Below, piece by piece: positions 5,382 to 8,376 of a stretch of DNA of 8,376 nucleotides. Every line of letters starts with the position of its first letter. Positions within the stretch are counted from its first letter, which is position 1. The notes under the pieces were generated by a model that saw nothing but the letters and a program-made list of their open reading frames with translations, was not told the origin of the DNA and ran no database searches. Made by a program: the position numbers and the translations under genes. Origin of the DNA: JAHEFU01 sp020440645 (GTDB lineage Bacteria; 4484-113; JAFGCY01); assembly GCA_020440645.1 (NCBI GenBank), contig JAGRNR010000088.1, forward strand, positions 1 through 8,376. The letters are read 5' to 3'.

Positions 5382-6392
5382 CTAGTTCCAGCGCCCGAGC
5401 CGCGGGTTCTGCTGCGTCAGGTTTGAGAATTCGCGCAGCAGGTCACGGCCGCGCATACCGATGTCCTTCGGAACCTCGATCTCGATCCGCACGATCTGGT
5501 CACCGCGGCCCGTGCCCCGCAGGTGCGGAAATCCCTTACCGCGCAGGCGCAGTTCGCTGCCACCCTGTGAACCCGCGGGGATCGTCATCTGCACCTTGCC
5601 GGTCATCGTCGGCACTTCGACCTTGGCACCGAGCGCTGCCTCCTCAAAGGTCACCGGCACGTCAAGGTAGATGTTGTCACCGCGCCGCTCAAAGTACGGG
5701 TGGGGCTGGATGCGCACGTTGACATGCAGGTCTCCCGGCGGGCCCCCGTTGACACCCTGTTCCCCCTTGCCATGCAGCTTGACCTTGCCGCCGTCCTCGA
5801 TCCCGCCCGGGATCGTGACCTCCAGCTCCTTGCCCTCCGCATCGCGCAGGCGTACCTTCTTGCCGAGGTAGGCATCGCTGAAGCTTATGGACAGCTCGCT
5901 TTGCATGTCACGGCCACGCCGGCTGTACTGTTCACGGTGCTGGCCGCCGAAGGGGCTGCCGCTCCAGCTGCGGTCCGTGCCGAAGCCCTGGCGGAACATC
6001 TGCTCGAACACATCCTGCATGTTGCCACCGCCGCCGCTTGTGTATGTGTACGTGCGACCGCCCGGCCCACCACCACGGAAGATGTCCTCGTAGTCCATTT
6101 CACCGCCGGCCGGGCCACCGCCACGCACGCCGCGCTCGTAGTTGTCGTGTCCGACCTGGTCGTAGATCTCGCGCTGTTCCGTGTCAGTCAGCACGCCGTA
6201 GGCCCGCTGGATTTCCTTGAAGCGCTCCTCCGCACTCTTGTCGCCGGGATTCACGTCCGGGTGGTACTTGCGGGCGAGCTTGCGGTAGGCCTTCTTGATC
6301 TCGGCCTCGTCCGCGCCTCGCTTCACGCCCAGCACGCTGTAAAAATCCCTGCTCATCTGTTGTCTGTCCGTCCTCTGGGCCGCCATGCCCAT
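5382..6392 (-). CDS. cbpA: Zinc-finger-less J-domain co-chaperone (CbpA/DnaJ class B)
   Basis: It stimulates DnaK ATP hydrolysis and delivers unfolded clients. The J domain lies at residues 16-80 (DFYSVLGV..., KKAYRKLARKYHPDV) with the essential HPD at 44-46. A Gly/Phe-rich linker follows (about 88-145), then two beta-sandwich client-binding domains (about 170 to the end) with VTIPGGIEDGGKVKLHGKG and a second copy of the motif, MTIPAGSQGGSELRLRGKG. There is no cysteine in the whole protein, so the CxxCxGxG zinc fingers of classical DnaJ are absent. The start is uncertain. ATG at 6392 or 6386 has AAGGA upstream and gives a 10-12-residue extension. ATG at 6356 gives the usual N-terminus MSRDFYSVLG but has only a distant AGAGGA. 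The gene follows grpE by 38 nt and precedes hspR. Confidence 0.94.
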   Translation of the reverse strand: MGMAAQRTDRQQMSRDFYSVLGVKRGADEAEIKKAYRKLARKYHPDVNPGDKSAEERFKEIQRAYGVLTDTEQREIYDQVGHDNYERGVRGGGPAGGEMDYEDIFRGGGPGGRTYTYTSGGGGNMQDVFEQMFRQGFGTDRSWSGSPFGGQHREQYSRRGRDMQSELSISFSDAYLGKKVRLRDAEGKELEVTIPGGIEDGGKVKLHGKGEQGVNGGPPGDLHVNVRIQPHPYFERRGDNIYLDVPVTFEEAALGAKVEVPTMTGKVQMTIPAGSQGGSELRLRGKGFPHLRGTGRGDQIVRIEIEVPKDIGMRGRDLLREFSNLTQQNPRLGRWN

Positions 6393-6430
6393 ACCATCCT
6401 TATAGATTACATTACTGTCCCTCGCTCAGG

Positions 6431-7051
6431 TTACTCAGCCGGCTTCAGCACCTGCACCATCGCAGGCTTCAGCACGGTATCACCCAGGCGGTAGCCTTCC
6501 ACGAAGACCTGGCCGACCATTTCCTCACTCACCTCGGCACTGTCCAGCACGGCCAGCGGCTGGTGCAGTTCACTGTCGAACGGCACACCGCTCTCACTTA
6601 TCTTCACGATCCCATGGCGCTGGAATGCGTTGTCAATGATCCTGAGCGTGCTGCGCATGCCATCCAGAAGGGAATTCTCCCCGTCCGGGCTGTCCTTGAA
6701 CTCAGCGCTGGCCTGGGCCAGCCCATCAAGCGCCGGGAACAGGTCGCTCAGCAACGCTTCCACCGCATTGCGGCGGGCGTTGTCAAGGTCCTTCACATGC
6801 CGCTTGCGCATGTTCTGCAGATCGGCTTCCCTGCGCAGCAGCATGTCCTGCAGCTCGGCAGCCTTCTGCGCCCATACCAGCTCAGGGTCCTGCTCCTTCT
6901 CGGAGAACTGTTCCATCACCTCATCGAGCACTTCCTGGCTGGCCTCTTCACCGTGGGGGGTATTGTCAACATCCTCCGCCGCATGGGCACGGCGGTCTAT
7001 CACCACCGGCTCCTGGGCTTCCTGCTGCTCTCCATGTTCCTTCTTGCTCAC
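6431..7051 (-). CDS. grpE: GrpE nucleotide-exchange factor for DnaK
   Basis: GrpE releases ADP from DnaK and so resets the folding cycle; the dimer also acts as a thermosensor in E. coli. The 206-residue product has an acidic, disordered N-terminus (1-50), a long coiled-coil helix (about 50-110, with RREADLQNMRKRHVKDLDNA) and the C-terminal beta domain carrying the family signature VPFDSELHQPLAV ... GQVFVEGYRLGDTVLKPAMV. Length is normal. The start codon is GTG at 7051: AGGAG (7062-7058) lies 6 nt before it and no better in-frame ATG exists nearby. The gene is in the dnaK-hsp20-grpE-J protein-hspR operon, but a strong hairpin separates it from hsp20, so its mRNA level may differ from that of the upstream genes. 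Confidence 0.96.
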   Translation of the reverse strand: MSKKEHGEQQEAQEPVVIDRRAHAAEDVDNTPHGEEASQEVLDEVMEQFSEKEQDPELVWAQKAAELQDMLLRREADLQNMRKRHVKDLDNARRNAVEALLSDLFPALDGLAQASAEFKDSPDGENSLLDGMRSTLRIIDNAFQRHGIVKISESGVPFDSELHQPLAVLDSAEVSEEMVGQVFVEGYRLGDTVLKPAMVQVLKPAE

Positions 7052-7070
7052 TGCTTGCTCCTGTTATGCG

Positions 7071-7100
7071 GCGGGGAGGGTGCCACGGCGCCCTCCCCGC
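7071..7100 (-). repeat. Strong GC hairpin between hsp20 and grpE
   Basis: GCGGGGAGGG and CCCTCCCCGC are perfect complements (10 bp), and the stem continues with GCC/GGC after one imperfect pair, leaving a very small loop. It sits 8 nt upstream of the grpE ribosome site, in an 85-nt gap. No U-run follows on the minus strand, so an intrinsic terminator is unlikely. A role in mRNA processing, stability or thermosensing before grpE is possible. Confidence 0.7.
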
Positions 7101-7136
7101 AACCTGTCAATGCTTCTGTTGTCAGCCGCTTGCCGC

Positions 7137-7580
7137 TCAGCTGATCTCAACCTTGCGCGGCCTGGCCTCCTCGGCCTTCGGGATGCTGATGCTCAGCATG
7201 CCGTCGGTGTAGCTGGCCTTCACAGCCTCGCTGTCAACGTTCTTCGGCAGGCGGAAACTGCGGGAGAAGCTGCCGTAGCTGCGCTCCACGAAATGCCAGT
7301 TCTCGCCTTCCTTCTTCTCCTCCATGCGGCGCTCGCCGGAGATGAAGAGCACGTTGTTCTCGACCTGCACCTCGATCTCCGAGGACTTCAGGCCGGGCAG
7401 CTCAACCAGCACGGTGAACTGCTGCTCGTCTTCCTTGACGTCGACACTCGGCGACCAGACGCTGCCACTGGGGCGCGTCTCCGCCGGCATCATCTCGCCG
7501 AAGAAGCGCTCGAACATGCGGTCAATCTCATTTCCGGTCCAGTTGCCGGACGGACGACGGGTAACGATCTTGGTAGTCAT
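7137..7580 (-). CDS. hsp20: Hsp20 small heat-shock protein (alpha-crystallin family)
   Basis: This is an ATP-independent holdase that keeps unfolding proteins soluble for refolding by DnaK. The 147-residue length is typical. A variable N-terminus with IDRMFERFFGEM (about 19-30) precedes the alpha-crystallin domain (about 43-140). Its family motifs are SPSVDVKEDEQQFTVLVELPGL, VENNVLFISGERR, a FVERSYGSFSRSFRLP strand and the signature ASYTDGMLSISIPK. The C-terminal anchoring motif is short (RKVEIS), lacking a clear I-x-I. AAGGAGG lies 6 nt before the ATG. The gene is inserted between dnaK and grpE, 66 nt after the dnaK stop, so it is expected to be co-expressed with them under HspR control. Confidence 0.95.
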   Translation of the reverse strand: MTTKIVTRRPSGNWTGNEIDRMFERFFGEMMPAETRPSGSVWSPSVDVKEDEQQFTVLVELPGLKSSEIEVQVENNVLFISGERRMEEKKEGENWHFVERSYGSFSRSFRLPKNVDSEAVKASYTDGMLSISIPKAEEARPRKVEIS

Positions 7581-7612
7581 ACACTGCCTCCTTCTTGCGA
7601 CTTGTACTTACC

Positions 7613-7645
7613 GGCCCATCCCGGGCCATTTCCCGACGTGTCGGG
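7613..7645 (-). repeat. Two tandem small hairpins after the dnaK stop
   Basis: On the minus strand a 6-bp perfect hairpin, CCCGAC/GTCGGG (7645-7632, 2-nt spacer), is followed by a 5-bp one, GGCCC/GGGCC (7627-7613, 5-nt loop). They fill the 66-nt dnaK-hsp20 gap. Without a U-run they are more likely 3'-end stabilisers or processing signals than a terminator. Confidence 0.5.
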
Positions 7646-7646
7646 C

Positions 7647-8376
7647 CTATTTGTTGTCGTTGTCACTGACCTCGGTGAACTCGGCGTCGACGACATTGCT
7701 GTCATCAGCGCCCTGCGCTCCCTCGGCCCCGGCTGCCTGGGCGTCTCCGCCGGCATCCTTGTACATGTACTCCGCGAGCTTGTAGCTGGCCTGGGTCAGC
7801 ACCTCGGTGCGCTCCTTCACGAGGCTCGTGTCGGTGCCCTCCAGTGCGGTCTTCAGCTCAGCCAGCGCACTCTCCACCGCCTGCTTGTCAGCCTCGGGCA
7901 GCTTGTCGCCATGCTCCTTGAGCATCTTCTCGGTCTGGTAGACCATCGAATCCGCGTTGTTGCGCACGTCCACTTCCTCGCGGCGCTTCTTGTCCTCATC
8001 GGCATAGCGCTCGGCGTCCTCGACCATCTTGTCGATCTCGTTGTTGTCCAGGTTGGACGAACCGGTGATCGTGATGTTCTGCTGCTTGCCGGTCGCGGTG
8101 TCCTTCGCGGTCACGTTGACAATGCCGTTCGCATCGATGTCGAAGGTGACCTCGATCTTCGGCACGCCGCGCGGCGCGCTCGGGATGCCCTGCAGGTGGA
8201 ACTTGCCGAGGCTCTTGTTGTAGCTTGCCATCTCACGCTCGCCCTGCAGCACGTGCACCTCCACCTCGGTCTGGTTGTCAGCCGCGGTGGTGTAGGTGTC
8301 CGTCTTCTTGGTGGGGATCGTGGTGTTGCGGTTGATCATCTTGGTGAACACGCCGCCCTGGGTCTCGATGCCGAGG
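7647..8376 (-). CDS. dnaK: DnaK (Hsp70) chaperone, C-terminal part, N-terminus outside window
   Basis: The frame is open to the right edge and shows the last 242 residues, roughly residue 395 to the end of a protein of about 640. It lacks the ATPase domain. The substrate-binding beta domain is clear: LGIETQGG, NRNTTIPTKK, VHVLQGERE, SLGKFHLQGIPSAPRGVPKI and EVTFDIDANGIVNVTAKD. The helical lid follows (NNEIDKMVEDAERYADEDKKRRE ... YKLAEYMYKDA), then a disordered tail ending in the conserved VVDAEF motif near the C-terminus. The usual LGIETLGGVMT reads LGIETQGGVFT, a mild change. DnaK is the central ATP-driven folding chaperone and, with HspR, a likely co-repressor of this operon. It is the first gene visible in the operon; its promoter lies beyond the window. 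Confidence 0.98.
   Translation of the reverse strand, partial: LGIETQGGVFTKMINRNTTIPTKKTDTYTTAADNQTEVEVHVLQGEREMASYNKSLGKFHLQGIPSAPRGVPKIEVTFDIDANGIVNVTAKDTATGKQQNITITGSSNLDNNEIDKMVEDAERYADEDKKRREEVDVRNNADSMVYQTEKMLKEHGDKLPEADKQAVESALAELKTALEGTDTSLVKERTEVLTQASYKLAEYMYKDAGGDAQAAGAEGAQGADDSNVVDAEFTEVSDNDNK

Noticed and set aside
5700..6494. Plus-strand open frame of 264 codons
   Set aside because: It is antisense to the J-protein gene and the end of grpE. The Ala/Val/Leu-rich product is typical of the mirror frame of GC-rich genes.

Overview
The window reads as chromosomal, GC-rich DNA from a Gram-negative-type bacterium. A predicted lipoprotein, Shine-Dalgarno (SD) sequences close to AAGGAG and closely packed operons support a bacterial chromosome. 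The phylum cannot be fixed from the sequence. The chaperone order dnaK ... grpE-J protein-hspR resembles Actinobacteria, but the long EpsC-type serine acetyltransferase and the lipobox protein fit a Gram-negative lineage better. Every gene I can support lies on the minus strand, so transcription runs from high to low coordinates. I saw no insertion sequence, tRNA, rRNA, CRISPR array or prophage gene.

Region A (8376 to 4929) is a heat-shock chaperone operon. In transcription order it holds dnaK (3' part only), an hsp20 small heat-shock gene, grpE, a zinc-finger-less J protein (CbpA/DnaJ class) and an HspR-type MerR repressor. DnaK with GrpE and the J protein forms the ATP-driven folding machine, Hsp20 holds unfolded clients, and HspR would close the feedback loop at a dnaK promoter outside the window. 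GC-rich hairpins sit in the dnaK-hsp20 and hsp20-grpE gaps.

Region B (4801 to 4397) is a single small gene. It encodes an unrecognised 134-residue protein whose N-terminus exactly fits the RanBP2-type zinc-finger pattern.

Region C (4370 to 2250) is a cysteine-biosynthesis operon: a good promoter, a leader of about 215 nt, cysK (O-acetylserine sulfhydrylase), then a serine O-acetyltransferase gene overlapping the cysK end by 32 nt. The two enzymes convert serine to cysteine, and the acetyltransferase ends in the isoleucine typical of the cysteine synthase complex. The leader contains the most striking signal in the window: a 34-codon open reading frame with five Cys codons within its last 12 codons. 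Segments among those Cys codons are perfectly complementary (8 and 7 nt) to the cysK SD. This looks like a cysteine-sensing leader-peptide attenuator acting on cysK translation. It is an inference from sequence.

Region D (2083 to 1, continuing off the left edge) encodes most of a lipoprotein form of the YyaL/SSP411 (DUF255) family: a thioredoxin-like N-terminal domain with CHWC followed by an alpha/alpha-toroid domain.
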